Positions 8,589 through 17,086 are shown, counted from the stretch's first letter. The stretch: 38,686 bases of DNA from Ignavibacteria bacterium (GCA_016178595.1 JACOSY010000009.1:1-38686), one strand, 5' to 3'. Translations and numbers: made by a program. The notes: a model not told the origin generated them from the sequence alone.

Positions 8589-9851
8589 ATGAGACATTCC
8601 GACGATATCGTAGTTCCAATGGATGTTGAGAAAACGTTCGATGTGCATCGGATCAGGGAAGATTTCCCGATTCTGAAACAGGTCGTCAACGGCAAGCCTC
8701 TCGTTTATCTTGACAACGCTGCGACGAGCCAAAAGCCACAGGTGGTTCTCGACGAAATGAATCGATACTATCTTGAAGAAAATTCCAACATCCATCGCGG
8801 TGTCCATTTCTTGAGCGATAAGGCAACGCAATCGTATGAGGCCGCGCGAAAGAAAATCCGGAACTTCATCAATGCCAACGATCATCGCGAGGTTATCTTC
8901 GTTCGCGGCACGACCGAAGGCGTGAACCTCGTGGCGAGCAGCTATGCCCGACGATTTCTCAAGGAGGGAGACGAGATCATCATCTCGGCGATGGAACATC
9001 ATTCCAACATTGTGCCGTGGCAAATGCTGCGGGATGAAAAGGGAGTGAAGCTCCGTGTTATCCCGATGAACGACAACGGTGAACTGCTCATCGACGAGTA
9101 TGAAACGATGTTCACCAATCGAACGAAATTCGTGGCGATCGTTCACGTCTCGAATGCGCTCGGCACAATCAACCCCGTGAAGCAGATGGTGAACATCGCC
9201 CATCGTCACGATGTTCCCGTGCTGATCGACGGGGCACAAGCTGTGCCGCACATGCGTATTGATGTGCAGGACATTGATGCCGACTTCTACACATTCTCCG
9301 CCCACAAGATGTATGGTCCGACCGGTGTCGGCATCCTTTACGGTAAACGACGATTACTTGAAGAGATGATTCCTTATCAGGGCGGTGGCGATATGATCAA
9401 GTCGGTCACATTCGAGAAGACGATCTATAACGATCTCCCGCACAAGTTCGAGGCAGGAACACCCAACATCGTCGGCGGTGTCGGGTTTGGTGCGACAATC
9501 GACTTCATCAACGGCATCGATTTCGATGCTGCGATTGCACACGAAGAAGAGGTGCTGGGGTATGCGACGAATGTACTTAGCGATATCAAGCGTGTGCGGA
9601 TTATTGGAACCGCGAGAGAGAAGGCGAGCGTGCTTTCCTTTACGATCGACGGTATCCACCCACATGATATTGGAACGATCCTCGATGACGATGGCATTGC
9701 GATTCGGACCGGCCATCACTGCGCACAGCCGGTGATGATCCGCTTTGGGATTCCGGCAACGGCACGAGCGTCGTTCGCGATGTACAATACGAAAGAAGAA
9801 GTCGATGTACTTGCGAAAGGCATTCACAAAGTCATCGAGGTGCTTGGCTGA
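8589..9851 (+). CDS. sufS: Cysteine desulfurase SufS
   Basis: This class-II PLP desulfurase supplies sulphur to SufU/SufB. It has the N-terminal LVYLDNAATSQKP, the PLP lysine K240 in FSAHKMYGPTGVGILYG, and the catalytic C378 in IAIRTGHHCAQPV, in the short rigid loop typical of SufS. It is 420 residues long. The start at 8589 directly follows the sufD stop; MDVEKTF at 8619 is an alternative. It is coupled to sufU by an ATGA overlap, consistent with the SufS-SufU partnership of Gram-positive bacteria and Bacteroidota. Confidence 0.95.
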   Translation: MRHSDDIVVPMDVEKTFDVHRIREDFPILKQVVNGKPLVYLDNAATSQKPQVVLDEMNRYYLEENSNIHRGVHFLSDKATQSYEAARKKIRNFINANDHREVIFVRGTTEGVNLVASSYARRFLKEGDEIIISAMEHHSNIVPWQMLRDEKGVKLRVIPMNDNGELLIDEYETMFTNRTKFVAIVHVSNALGTINPVKQMVNIAHRHDVPVLIDGAQAVPHMRIDVQDIDADFYTFSAHKMYGPTGVGILYGKRRLLEEMIPYQGGGDMIKSVTFEKTIYNDLPHKFEAGTPNIVGGVGFGATIDFINGIDFDAAIAHEEEVLGYATNVLSDIKRVRIIGTAREKASVLSFTIDGIHPHDIGTILDDDGIAIRTGHHCAQPVMIRFGIPATARASFAMYNTKEEVDVLAKGIHKVIEVLG

Positions 9852-10303
9852 TGTCTGCGCTCAGGGAATTATATCAGGAGGTCATTCTCGATCACAACAA
9901 AAGCCCGCGCAACTTCCGGAAGATGGAAGATGCGACTCGCACGGTCGAAGGTTACAATCCACTCTGTGGCGATCGCTATACGGTATATGTCAAGTTTGAA
10001 GACGATATGGTGAAAGATGTGAGCTTCGAGGGTGCAGGTTGTGCGATTTCGAAAGCCTCGGCATCCGTCATGAGTGCAGCGGTGAAAGGGAAAACCAAGG
10101 CGGAAGCGGAAGCGCTTTTTGCAGTTTTCCATAAACTTGTTACAGGTGAACCGGATCCGACGCAGGAGCTCGATACACTGGGAAAGCTTGCCGCCTTCTC
10201 AGGCGTCTCAGAATTTCCGGCTCGTGTCAAGTGCGCGATACTTGCATGGCATACCCTTTACGCTGCAATGGAATCGAATGAAGAAAAAGTCTCGACAGAG
10301 TAG
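9851..10303 (+). CDS. sufU: SufU sulphur acceptor / scaffold
   Basis: This 150-residue IscU-fold protein has the three conserved cysteines (NPLCGD, GCAISKAS and RVKCAILAWHTL) and the insertion between the second and third Cys that separates SufU from IscU. With the zinc-bound active site it would accept persulphide sulphur from SufS. The ATG overlaps the sufS stop. Two short palindromes follow directly after the stop. Confidence 0.93.
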   Translation: MSALRELYQEVILDHNKSPRNFRKMEDATRTVEGYNPLCGDRYTVYVKFEDDMVKDVSFEGAGCAISKASASVMSAAVKGKTKAEAEALFAVFHKLVTGEPDPTQELDTLGKLAAFSGVSEFPARVKCAILAWHTLYAAMESNEEKVSTE

Positions 10304-10342
10304 GACGGGATTCCTGTCCCTAAAAGACAGATTCGGATGTCT
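10303..10342. repeat. Two short palindromes between sufU and sufT
   Basis: GGACGGGA with TTCCTGTCC (10303-10319), and AGACA with TGTCT (10325-10342), form two small hairpins in the 88-bp gap. They have no T-run, so they are unlikely to be intrinsic terminators. They may stabilise or process the mRNA, or be a dispersed repeat. Confidence 0.45.
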
Positions 10343-10391
10343 GCTCTACCGGATGTTTCATTGAATAAGAATTGGAAATTGCGTATATAGC

Positions 10392-10787
10392 ATGAACGAT
10401 AAATTATCACAGCCGGAACTTACTCAACAGCAGAAGACGCCCGCAGGGGAACAACAGCGTCAGCCGCTGAGCTCAATCGAAAAGAGCATTATCGAAGCGC
10501 AGGTGATCGAATCACTTCGGACATGCTTCGATCCGGAGATTCCGGTCAATATCTTCGAGCTTGGATTGATTTACGACGTGAAGGTCGGTGATGATGGCAA
10601 TGTGGATGTGAAGATGACGCTCACATCACCGCACTGTCCGGCCGCGCAGTCGTTGCCCGGCGAAGTAGAAGCAAAAGTGAAATCCGTTGCCGGCGTTACC
10701 GGCGCGAAGATTGCCGTAGTGTGGGACCCACCGTGGAGCCCGAGCTTGATGAGCGAAGCAGCAAAACTTGAACTTGGATTTTTCTAA
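10392..10787 (+). CDS. sufT: SufT / MIP18-family (DUF59) Fe-S assembly protein
   Basis: This 131-residue protein has a low-complexity Gln-rich N-terminus of about 30 residues followed by the DUF59/MIP18 fold. Recognisable motifs are CFDPEIPVNIFELGLIYDV, MTLTSPHCPAAQSLPGEV and VVWDPPWSPSLMSEAAKLELG. Family members such as SufT and PaaD help mature Fe-S proteins. The conserved Cys is that of SPHCPA. It lies within the SUF locus 88 bp after sufU. Confidence 0.88.
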   Translation: MNDKLSQPELTQQQKTPAGEQQRQPLSSIEKSIIEAQVIESLRTCFDPEIPVNIFELGLIYDVKVGDDGNVDVKMTLTSPHCPAAQSLPGEVEAKVKSVAGVTGAKIAVVWDPPWSPSLMSEAAKLELGFF

Positions 10788-10791
10788 ATTT

Positions 10792-10866
10792 ACCCTCACC
10801 CCTATAATCCCCTCTCCCAAATTGGGAGAGGGGATGGCTCTGACGAAGTCGGAGACAGGGGAGAGG
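10792..10866. repeat. REP-like palindromic element between sufT and the SufA-type gene
   Basis: The core is a near-perfect palindrome: 14-nt arms at 10807-10820 (ATCCCCTCTCCCAA) and 10822-10835 around a single base. Further CCCTCACCCC and GGGGAGAGGG blocks lie outside it. This kind of CCCTCTCCC/GGGAGAGGG element is a common dispersed intergenic repeat. It could cap the upstream transcript; there is no T-run. Confidence 0.65.
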
Positions 10867-10891
10867 GTTCAAGAGCAAAGGGGATACCACT

Positions 10892-11260
10892 ATGTTAGAA
10901 ACTCTTACGATAAAGAAGCCACAGCTTCAAGAAGATCTTATTCTTACGGAAAAAGCCGCACAACAAGTTTTTAAGATCAAGGCAGAGAACAACATTCCTG
11001 AAAGTCACGGACTGCGTGTCGGAGTGAAAGGCGGCGGATGTTCAGGCTTGTCGTACGTCCTCGGGTTTGATGCAGAGGCACGCCCGACCGACAAGAAGTT
11101 CGAGCAGCATGGCGTCACTATTTTCATCGATCCGAAGAGTCTCTTCTTCTTGTCAGGAACAGAATTGGATTTTCAAGACGGACTGAACGGGAAAGGCTTC
11201 GTCTTCAATAACCCGAACGCGGCGAAGACCTGCGGCTGCGGCAGTTCGTTCAGTGCGTAA
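10892..11260 (+). CDS. A-type Fe-S carrier (IscA/SufA/ErpA family)
   Basis: This 122-residue HesB/IscA-fold protein carries clusters to target proteins. The three ligand cysteines are present in GGGCSGLSYVLGF and the C-terminal TCGCGSSF. The N-terminal extension of about 20 residues is longer than in typical IscA. AAAGGGGAT lies upstream of the ATG. It is the last gene of the SUF cluster; the palindrome before it may separate it from the main operon. Confidence 0.92.
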   Translation: MLETLTIKKPQLQEDLILTEKAAQQVFKIKAENNIPESHGLRVGVKGGGCSGLSYVLGFDAEARPTDKKFEQHGVTIFIDPKSLFFLSGTELDFQDGLNGKGFVFNNPNAAKTCGCGSSFSA

Positions 11261-11621
11261 GTCGCATGAGTATATTGTAATTGGAGGGTGGACTATGAAA
11301 CGGTTGAGCATAACATTAGATGGCGTCGAGTGTGGCTGGTAAGCTTCGGCGAGAGATAACCCGTCCGTCGCTTAGTAAGAGATCATATACCGAGCCTTCT
11401 GACGACAAGAACCCTCTGCAATAAAATACGATGCTGTATAGGGAAAATGAACTTCATCGAGGAGTACGAACGAAATCCAATGAGCCATAACATCCTATTA
11501 TTTCTATGAAACGTCGAATATTTCTTCATTCAGCAATCATCGGGGAGTCAGCACGATGATCCCCTTCAAGTCAGTCTTATCATCAACCATTATTTCTCAA
11601 ACAACGCAGGAGCAAAAGAGT
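11261..11621. other. Intergenic stretch before sodA with a possible 15-residue leader peptide
   Basis: No conventional gene is seen. At 11295-11342 a 15-codon ORF (MKRLSITLDGVECGW) follows a good GGAGG at 11283-11287. It could be a leader peptide or the start of a lost gene. The remaining sequence up to sodA has no strong hairpin or motif I can support; it presumably holds the sodA promoter. Confidence 0.3.
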
Positions 11622-12227
11622 ATGCCATTCACATTACCGGAATTACCGTATCCCACTGACGCGCTCGAGCCATACATCGACAAGATGACGATGGAGATTC
11701 ATCACGGCAAGCACCATGCTGCCTACGTGACGAACCTGAACAAGGCAACCGAAAACACCGAGTGGGCCTCAAAGTCGATTGAAGAGATTCTGAAAACTGT
11801 TTCGAAGCTCGCCCCGGCCGTTCGCAACAACGGCGGCGGGCATTACAACCATTCGCTCTTCTGGAAGTTGATGAAGAAGGGCGGAGGCGGACAACCAGCC
11901 GGCGCACTCGCCGATGCAATCAACCGCGACTTCACTTCCTTCGATAAATTCAAAGAGCAATTTTCGAATGCAGGCATCACGCGTTTCGGTTCCGGATGGG
12001 CATGGCTGATTAAGCAGGATGGAAAGCTCGCTGTGGCATCGACGCCAAACCAGGATAATCCGATGATGGACGTTGCCGAAACGAAAGGATCGCCAATCCT
12101 CGGCCTCGACGTGTGGGAACACGCCTACTACCTCAAGTATCAGAACCGCCGGCCCGAATATGTTGCCGCGTTCTGGAATGTGGTGAACTGGGATGAAGTG
12201 TCGCGCCTGTATTTGGCATCGCGATAA
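11622..12227 (+). CDS. sodA: Superoxide dismutase, Mn/Fe type (Mn-like)
   Basis: This 201-residue protein dismutates superoxide. The metal ligands are visible: the first His in [13 protein letters not shown], the second in [13 protein letters not shown], and Asp and His in [26 protein letters not shown] and TPNQDNP resemble Mn enzymes more than Fe enzymes, although metal use cannot be settled from sequence. The ATG at 11622 starts the canonical [11 protein letters not shown] and has AGGAG upstream; the 22 residues encoded before it in the same frame look like leader. No signal peptide is present, so it is cytoplasmic. Confidence 0.93.
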   Translation: MPFTLPELPYPTDALEPYIDKMTMEIHHGKHHAAYVTNLNKATENTEWASKSIEEILKTVSKLAPAVRNNGGGHYNHSLFWKLMKKGGGGQPAGALADAINRDFTSFDKFKEQFSNAGITRFGSGWAWLIKQDGKLAVASTPNQDNPMMDVAETKGSPILGLDVWEHAYYLKYQNRRPEYVAAFWNVVNWDEVSRLYLASR

Positions 12228-12253
12228 GTCATATCGTTGATGTAGTTTTGGTC

Positions 12254-12280
12254 AAGGTCGGCACTCTGCCGACCTTTTGT
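12254..12280 (+). terminator. Rho-independent terminator after sodA
   Basis: AAGGTCGGCA and TGCCGACCTT form a perfect 10-bp stem with a 3-nt loop, followed by TTTGTT. It lies 26 bp after the sodA stop. Confidence 0.9.
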
Positions 12281-12433
12281 TATTCCGTCGTATCATGGCT
12301 CATCCCGTCTCAAAACATCTCATAGCGGGTATTCTTTTCTCCGGCAGGCTTGAAGGCAGAGACGTTATGCAAACATCCTTCTGATTGTCCATGCTCTTGC
12401 TTCAGTTCAGAAAAATGTCTATTTTCATCACAC

Positions 12434-12616
12434 ATGAACGTTTCGGATAACAAAAACATGTCTTCGCAACAGGTTCGCGTGGAAAAAGTTTCAACAGAAT
12501 TGCCGCGTGATCATTACTGGCAATACTGTGTGAATTGTGGAACAAAATTAGAGGGACGGAAATGCAAATTGATCTGTCCGCACTGCGGTTTTTATCACTC
12601 GTGCAGCGAACCGTAA
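12434..12616 (+). CDS. Small zinc-ribbon protein of unknown function
   Basis: This is a protein of about 60 residues. The C-terminal half has YCVNCGTKLEGRKCKLICPHCGFYHSCSEP, with two CxxC knuckles plus extra cysteines that could bind one zinc. The start is uncertain: ATGs at 12434 and 12458 are both possible, and neither has a strong Shine-Dalgarno. The Cys-rich reading upstream to 12350 is probably not coding. It is followed 28 bp later by a tiny basic protein, possibly on the same transcript. Confidence 0.65.
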   Translation: MNVSDNKNMSSQQVRVEKVSTELPRDHYWQYCVNCGTKLEGRKCKLICPHCGFYHSCSEP

Positions 12617-12644
12617 TCATCGTATCACCATCAAAAGGAGTTCT

Positions 12645-12749
12645 ATGAACAAGAAAGGTGTGAATGCTCGTAAGAAGCATCGCAAAGCCATTCAACGTGC
12701 GAAGGCCAAGCGCAAAACACAGAAGGCCGGCGCAAAAAGCAAGTCGTAA
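12645..12749 (+). CDS. 34-residue highly basic protein
   Basis: This short ORF encodes MNKKGVNARKKHRKAIQRAK followed by AKRKTQKAGAKSKS. Nearly half of the residues are Lys or Arg and there are no acidic ones. A perfect AAGGAG lies 4 nt upstream of the ATG, and a strong terminator begins 7 nt after the stop, so a real translated gene is likely. The composition points to RNA, ribosome or DNA binding. I do not recognise a named family. Confidence 0.7.
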   Translation: MNKKGVNARKKHRKAIQRAKAKRKTQKAGAKSKS

Positions 12750-12756
12750 TCTTGCG

Positions 12757-12781
12757 GGGTATCCTTCCTGGATACCCTTTT
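12757..12781 (+). terminator. Rho-independent terminator after the 34-residue gene
   Basis: GGGTATCC, loop TTCCT, GGATACCC, then TTTTC: a perfect 8-bp stem followed by a T-run, directly after the tiny basic gene. Confidence 0.9.
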
Positions 12782-12808
12782 CATTTCTGTAGATTCATTC
12801 GAACAATC

Positions 12809-13657
12809 GTGGTCCATACATACGGCGCGGTGCAGTACGATCTTGCTGTTCGCACGCACATCATCGGTATTCTCAATGTCACACCTGACTCATTTTCGGA
12901 TGGCGGGCTGTACGACGATGTCGAGCGCGCGGTGTCACACAGCTTGCAGATGGTCGAAGATGGTGCAGACTTCATCGATGTTGGTGGTGAATCGACACGT
13001 CCCGGCGCCGAGCCTCTTCCGTTGGAGGAAGAACTTCGCCGGGTTCTCCCCGTGATCGAACGATTAGCGAAAGCGACGACCGTCCCGATCTCGATTGATA
13101 CGTACAAGTCAGCAGTAGCCGAGCGAGCGCTCAATGCCGGAGCTGTCATTGTCAATGATATTTCCGGACTGCATTTCGATTCCAAACTTGCGGACGTCAT
13201 TGCTCGCCATTCTGCCTCAGTTATTTTGATGCACATCAAAGGAACACCGAAGACGATGCAAAAGAATCCCCGATACGAAAATGTTATTGAGGAAATTTGT
13301 TTGTATCTTCAAGAAGGAATCGAACGAGCGCTAAGCGCAGGCATCAAACAGATCGTTGTCGATCCCGGTATCGGCTTTGGCAAGCGCCTCGAAGACAATC
13401 TTGATATTCTTCAGAACGTGAAGGAGTTTGAGCGATTCGGCTATCCCGTGCTCGTTGGCCCCTCACGCAAATCGTTCATCGGTAAGATACTTGACCTCCC
13501 CGTGACCGAGCGCGTGGAAGGAACGGCTGCTGCTATTGCAGTTTCGATCGCGAACGGGGCCAATATCGTCCGCGTACACGATGTGAAAGAGATGAAGCGA
13601 GTTGCAACAGTTGTCGATGCTATCATGCGACATTCATCATCCATCATGAACATTTGA
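12809..13657 (+). CDS. folP: Dihydropteroate synthase
   Basis: FolP condenses 4-aminobenzoate with hydroxymethyl-dihydropterin diphosphate in folate synthesis. Visible motifs are GILNVTPDSFSDGG, DVGGESTRPGAEPL, ISIDTYK, NDISGL, DPGIGFGK, VGPSRKSFIG and VHDVKEM, giving a complete TIM barrel. There is no ATG near the expected N-terminus. GTG at 12809 gives VVHTYGAVQYDLAVRTHIIG, which matches the usual short strand before GILNV; GTG at 12830 is possible. The reading further upstream runs through the terminator and is not coding. Confidence 0.92.
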   Translation: MVHTYGAVQYDLAVRTHIIGILNVTPDSFSDGGLYDDVERAVSHSLQMVEDGADFIDVGGESTRPGAEPLPLEEELRRVLPVIERLAKATTVPISIDTYKSAVAERALNAGAVIVNDISGLHFDSKLADVIARHSASVILMHIKGTPKTMQKNPRYENVIEEICLYLQEGIERALSAGIKQIVVDPGIGFGKRLEDNLDILQNVKEFERFGYPVLVGPSRKSFIGKILDLPVTERVEGTAAAIAVSIANGANIVRVHDVKEMKRVATVVDAIMRHSSSIMNI

Positions 13658-13750
13658 TTTGCGATATGTTGTCGTATGATTCGACGCTAATTTCTCAATC
13701 ACTTGCATACGCATTGATCTTGTTGTCTTTTTACTTGGTGCTGTGATATA

Positions 13751-14566
13751 ATGGAGCTCTTTAGAATCGGATTCCTTACCGTGAGCATTGTCGATATTCT
13801 CGACATTGCACTGGTGTCGTTCATTTTCTATAAGCTCTACACGGTGATGCGCGGAACCGTTGCCGCACAGATCTTCATTGGCCTCATCCTGATTATAGCA
13901 TTCTCATTCCTTACGCAGGCGCTTAACCTGAAAGCGATGAACTGGATACTCCGCACTCTCACCGATATCTGGGTAATCGCGTTCATCGTTCTCTTCCAGC
14001 CCGAGCTTCGACGATTGCTGGTGCTGGTAGGCAGAAACAGAGTTGTGCGCATGTTCTTAAGGCTTGACGTCCAAGAGTCGATCGACGAGATCGTCGGTGC
14101 TGTCGCAGAACTTGCACGCAAACATCATGGGCTCCTTGTGGTTGTCGTTCGCGCGACGGGGCTTCGGACATTTGTCGAGACGGGACTTCCACTGCAAGCG
14201 TTAATCAGCCGGCCATTACTTGTCTCCATTTTCAATCCGAAGTCTCCGTTACATGATGGGGCGGTTGTCGTGCGCGACCGTGTCATTGAGGCAGCGCGAG
14301 TAACATTGCCGCTTTCGCAAACATCCAACATAGGAGACTTCGTCCTCGGCATGCGTCATCGTGCAGGTCTTGGCATCACCGAACAGGCGGATGTTCTCTC
14401 CGTCATTGTCTCTGAGGAAACCGGAATAATTTCACTTGCCGACAATGGAATCCTGGTGCGCGGTCTCACACCGAACGAATTACGGAATGAACTTCACGCT
14501 CGTCTTTCGACGATGGGTGATAACTCGGCAAAATCGATCTGGAGTATTTTGAAATCACATGGGTAA
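13751..14566 (+). CDS. cdaA: Diadenylate cyclase (c-di-AMP synthase), CdaA type
   Basis: This 271-residue protein makes c-di-AMP from two ATP. It has three N-terminal membrane helices within residues 10-85, a short coiled linker and the DAC domain with the catalytic motifs DGA (169-171) and RHR (202-204). folP lies just upstream, and pcm overlaps the 3' end by 8 nt. Bacteroidota-type CdaA is usually the only c-di-AMP synthase, so this is probably the main source of that messenger for osmotic and wall control. Confidence 0.95.
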   Translation: MELFRIGFLTVSIVDILDIALVSFIFYKLYTVMRGTVAAQIFIGLILIIAFSFLTQALNLKAMNWILRTLTDIWVIAFIVLFQPELRRLLVLVGRNRVVRMFLRLDVQESIDEIVGAVAELARKHHGLLVVVVRATGLRTFVETGLPLQALISRPLLVSIFNPKSPLHDGAVVVRDRVIEAARVTLPLSQTSNIGDFVLGMRHRAGLGITEQADVLSVIVSEETGIISLADNGILVRGLTPNELRNELHARLSTMGDNSAKSIWSILKSHG

Positions 14567-15251
14567 TCCGCTTCGCCCGCACAAGGATAATGGGGGAACA
14601 CGTGATCGCGAAATGGTACGCCGTATCGACGCGGAGCGCGGAGAGATGATCGATGTGCTGCGCCAGCGCGGTATTACTGATGAACGGTTGCTGAAAGCCA
14701 TGCTATCGGTCGATCGCCGCGAGTACGTTCAGGAAGCATTCATCAATCGTGCGTACGAAGATTCTGCTTTGCCCATCGGCAGCTCGCAGACAATCTCTCA
14801 ACCATACACCGTTGCGTTTATGACGCAGGCTCTTGATGTGCAGAAAGGAGAGAAGGTCCTCGAGATCGGTACCGGATCCGGCTACCAGGCGGCTGTTCTC
14901 GCCGAAATAGACGCGCGGGTTTTCACCATTGAACGCCACATGGATCTCCTGACCGAGGCACGGAAGAAGTTCGATAAGCACCGGTATAACATCGCCTCGA
15001 AGTGCGGCGACGGCTCGATCGGGTGGAAAGAATTCGCACCGTACGACGGCATCATCGTTACTGCCGGTGCACCGGATGTACCGCAGCCTCTCCTCGACCA
15101 ACTCAAGGACGGTGGATTACTCGTTATTCCCATCGGAAACATGGAAGTCCAAAATCTTCACGTCATCCGTCGATGCGGTCAACACGTTGAGACGAATATC
15201 GTTGCCGGCTTCAAGTTCGTTCCACTCATTGGAAAGGGAGGGTGGAAGTGA
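14559..15251 (+). CDS. pcm: Protein-L-isoaspartate O-methyltransferase
   Basis: This SAM-dependent enzyme repairs isoaspartyl residues. It has the family markers LPIGSSQTISQPYTVAFMTQ, the SAM-binding loop VLEIGTGSGYQAAVLAEI, FTIERH and the C-terminal VPLIGKGGW. It is 230 residues long and lacks a signal peptide, so it is cytoplasmic. It overlaps cdaA by 8 nt; an internal ATG at the MVRRIDAERGEM segment is an alternative start that would trim the unconserved N-terminus. Confidence 0.92.
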   Translation: MGNPLRPHKDNGGTRDREMVRRIDAERGEMIDVLRQRGITDERLLKAMLSVDRREYVQEAFINRAYEDSALPIGSSQTISQPYTVAFMTQALDVQKGEKVLEIGTGSGYQAAVLAEIDARVFTIERHMDLLTEARKKFDKHRYNIASKCGDGSIGWKEFAPYDGIIVTAGAPDVPQPLLDQLKDGGLLVIPIGNMEVQNLHVIRRCGQHVETNIVAGFKFVPLIGKGGWK

Positions 15252-15289
15252 ATCGAAATCCCAATCGAAACTAACAAACAGGCTCGGCT

Positions 15290-16246
15290 TTGCCAGTGGA
15301 TTTGTCGACGAAACGCTCCCGCCGTGTCCTGGTCCTCGTCGGTCCGACTGCTTCCGGGAAAACGGCAGTCTCCCTTCTCATCGCGCCACGGATCAATGCA
15401 GAAATCATTTCTGCAGATTCCCGCCAGATGTATCAACATATGGATATTGGAACTGCTAAAGCGACGGCAGACGAACGAAGAACTGCCAGGCACTATTTCG
15501 TCGATGAGGTTTCTCCCGATCGCGATTCCAATGCCGGAGAATTTGGAGCTCGTGGTCGCGAGATCATCGAAGATATCTTGCATCGTGGAAAAGTTCCATT
15601 CGTGGTTGGAGGATCGGGCTTGTATGTGCGTGGATTGATTGATGGATTCTTCGAAGGTCCCGGTGCGGATGAGCTGGTTCGAAAGCAACTGTATCATCGG
15701 TTGCAGATTGAAGGGGCGGAAAAACTTCTTGAGGAACTGAGAAAGGTAGATCCTGACGCTGCATCACACATGGGACCCGGTAACAAGAAACGAATCGTTC
15801 GTGCACTTGAAATATACGCGCTTACCGGTATCTCACTTTCCGAGCTTCACAAGAGGAAGATCGACATTTCGTTCGAGTCTGTTCTTGTCGGATTGCGGTG
15901 GGATCGGGAAAAACTCTACCAGCGAATCAACGATCGCGTCGACCGGATGATAGCCGACGGTTTGGTGAAGGAGGTCGAGTGGCTGCGTGAACATGGTTAC
16001 ACTCCGCTACTGAACGCATTGCAGACAACGGGTTATGCCGAAGTTTTCCGGTACTTCCACAATGAGATCAATTATGAACGGATGATCGAGCTTATCAAGC
16101 GTAATACGCGTCGTTATGCAAAACGGCAACTCACGTGGTTCCGTGCAGATGCACGGATCAAGTGGTTCGACGTTCAGGACGAAGAGGAATTCCCGGCGAC
16201 AGCGAAAGCCATGGAAAAATATTTTTTCAATTACGCCCATGCCTGA
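15290..16246 (+). CDS. miaA: tRNA dimethylallyltransferase
   Basis: MiaA adds the isopentenyl group to A37 of tRNAs reading U-starting codons. The P-loop GPTASGKTAVS and the motifs ISADSRQMYQHMDIGTAK, FVVGGSGLYVRGLIDG and KRNTRRYAKRQLTWFR are all present in 318 residues. No ATG is available; TTG at 15290 or GTG at 15296 must be used. Its last codons overlap the next gene by 8 nt. Confidence 0.93.
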   Translation: MPVDLSTKRSRRVLVLVGPTASGKTAVSLLIAPRINAEIISADSRQMYQHMDIGTAKATADERRTARHYFVDEVSPDRDSNAGEFGARGREIIEDILHRGKVPFVVGGSGLYVRGLIDGFFEGPGADELVRKQLYHRLQIEGAEKLLEELRKVDPDAASHMGPGNKKRIVRALEIYALTGISLSELHKRKIDISFESVLVGLRWDREKLYQRINDRVDRMIADGLVKEVEWLREHGYTPLLNALQTTGYAEVFRYFHNEINYERMIELIKRNTRRYAKRQLTWFRADARIKWFDVQDEEEFPATAKAMEKYFFNYAHA

Positions 16247-16961
16247 CTATATCATCTACATCATTACGTTTCTTGCGTCACTTGTAACGCTTCTGGCGGG
16301 TTTCGGACTTGGAACGATCCTTACACCGGTCTTCGCGCTCGCCTTCGATGTCAAGCTCGCGATTCTTCTCGTTGCAATCGTGCACTTTTTCAATAATGCG
16401 TTCAAGTTTGTGCTGTTTAGAAAACACGTCGATTTCAGTATCGTCAAGCGTTTTGGTGTCTTGAGTATCGCAGGCGCGATGATCGGCGCGCTTCTCCAAT
16501 CGTATCTGTACTCCCAACCGCTTAAGATTTTCCTCGGCATCGTGCTTGTTGCCTTGGGTGTGGGGGAGCTTCTCCCGAAATCAATGAGCTTCACGTTCCC
16601 ACGGAAGGTTGACGTGATCGGTGGATTACTTTCAGGCGTTCTCGGCGGATTGGTTGGCAATCAAGGAGCGATTCGATCTGCATACCTGCTCAACTACAAT
16701 GTTTCGAAAGAAGCATTCATTGCGACGGCAACAATCATTGCCCTGTTTATCGACGCGACGCGAATCCCGATCTATCTAACGACACAGCGTGAATTTTTCG
16801 CATCCATTTCCTGGAATATCGCGCTTGTTGTCCTCATTGCGCTTGCCGGGACATTGGTCGGCAAGCGATTGCTTCAACATTTTTCTTCGTTGGTTTTCAA
16901 GAAAATAGTCGCCGGCTTTGTGGTTGTCATGGGATTGGCCTTTTCACTCCGCCTTCTTTAG
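16239..16961 (+). CDS. TSUP-family (TauE/SafE) permease
   Basis: This 240-residue inner-membrane protein has about eight hydrophobic segments and the repeated TSUP pattern (LASLVTLLAGFGLGTILTPV near the start; GGLLSGVLGGLVGNQGAIRS in the second half). TSUP proteins export or import sulphite, sulphoacetate or other organic sulphur anions. The substrate cannot be told from sequence. It starts at the ATG at 16239 inside the last codons of miaA. Confidence 0.85.
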   Translation: MPDYIIYIITFLASLVTLLAGFGLGTILTPVFALAFDVKLAILLVAIVHFFNNAFKFVLFRKHVDFSIVKRFGVLSIAGAMIGALLQSYLYSQPLKIFLGIVLVALGVGELLPKSMSFTFPRKVDVIGGLLSGVLGGLVGNQGAIRSAYLLNYNVSKEAFIATATIIALFIDATRIPIYLTTQREFFASISWNIALVVLIALAGTLVGKRLLQHFSSLVFKKIVAGFVVVMGLAFSLRLL

Positions 16962-16971
16962 CAGTTCTCAC

Positions 16972-17000
16972 TTTGATATTCTTATCAATTTTTGTATCTT
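16972..17000 (+). promoter_or_regulatory. Promoter of tRNA-Pro
   Basis: TTTGATA at 16972-16978 and TATCTT at 16995-17000, 16 nt after TTGATA, form a good sigma-70-like pair (or TTTG-N19-TA in the Bacteroidota notation). Transcription would begin about 5 nt before the tRNA. Confidence 0.65.
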
Positions 17001-17011
17001 AACATCGTTTA

Positions 17012-17086
17012 CGGGGCGTGGCTCAGCCCGGCTAGAGCGCTTGGTTCGGGACCAAGAAGTCGCGAGTTCAAATCTCGCCGCCCCGA
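17012..17086 (+). tRNA. tRNA-Pro (anticodon CGG)
   Basis: The full cloverleaf can be drawn. The acceptor stem is CGGGGCG/CGCCCCG, the D-stem GCTC/GAGC, and the anticodon stem CTTGG/CCAAG with loop TTCGGGA giving anticodon CGG. The variable loop is AAGTC, the T-stem GCGAG/CTCGC with loop TTCAAAT, and the discriminator A. CCA is not encoded. It is transcribed alone between the TSUP gene and a response regulator. Confidence 0.95.

Noticed and set aside
12350-12433. Cys-rich N-terminal extension of the zinc-ribbon protein
   Set aside because: It has no RBS and the extension is not needed for the ribbon; it probably lies in the leader.
12752-12808. Upstream TTG start for folP
   Set aside because: It would translate through the terminator hairpin at 12757-12781; the family start lies later.
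13740-13755. TATAAT promoter at the cdaA start
   Set aside because: The motif overlaps the start codon and has no -35 partner at proper spacing.
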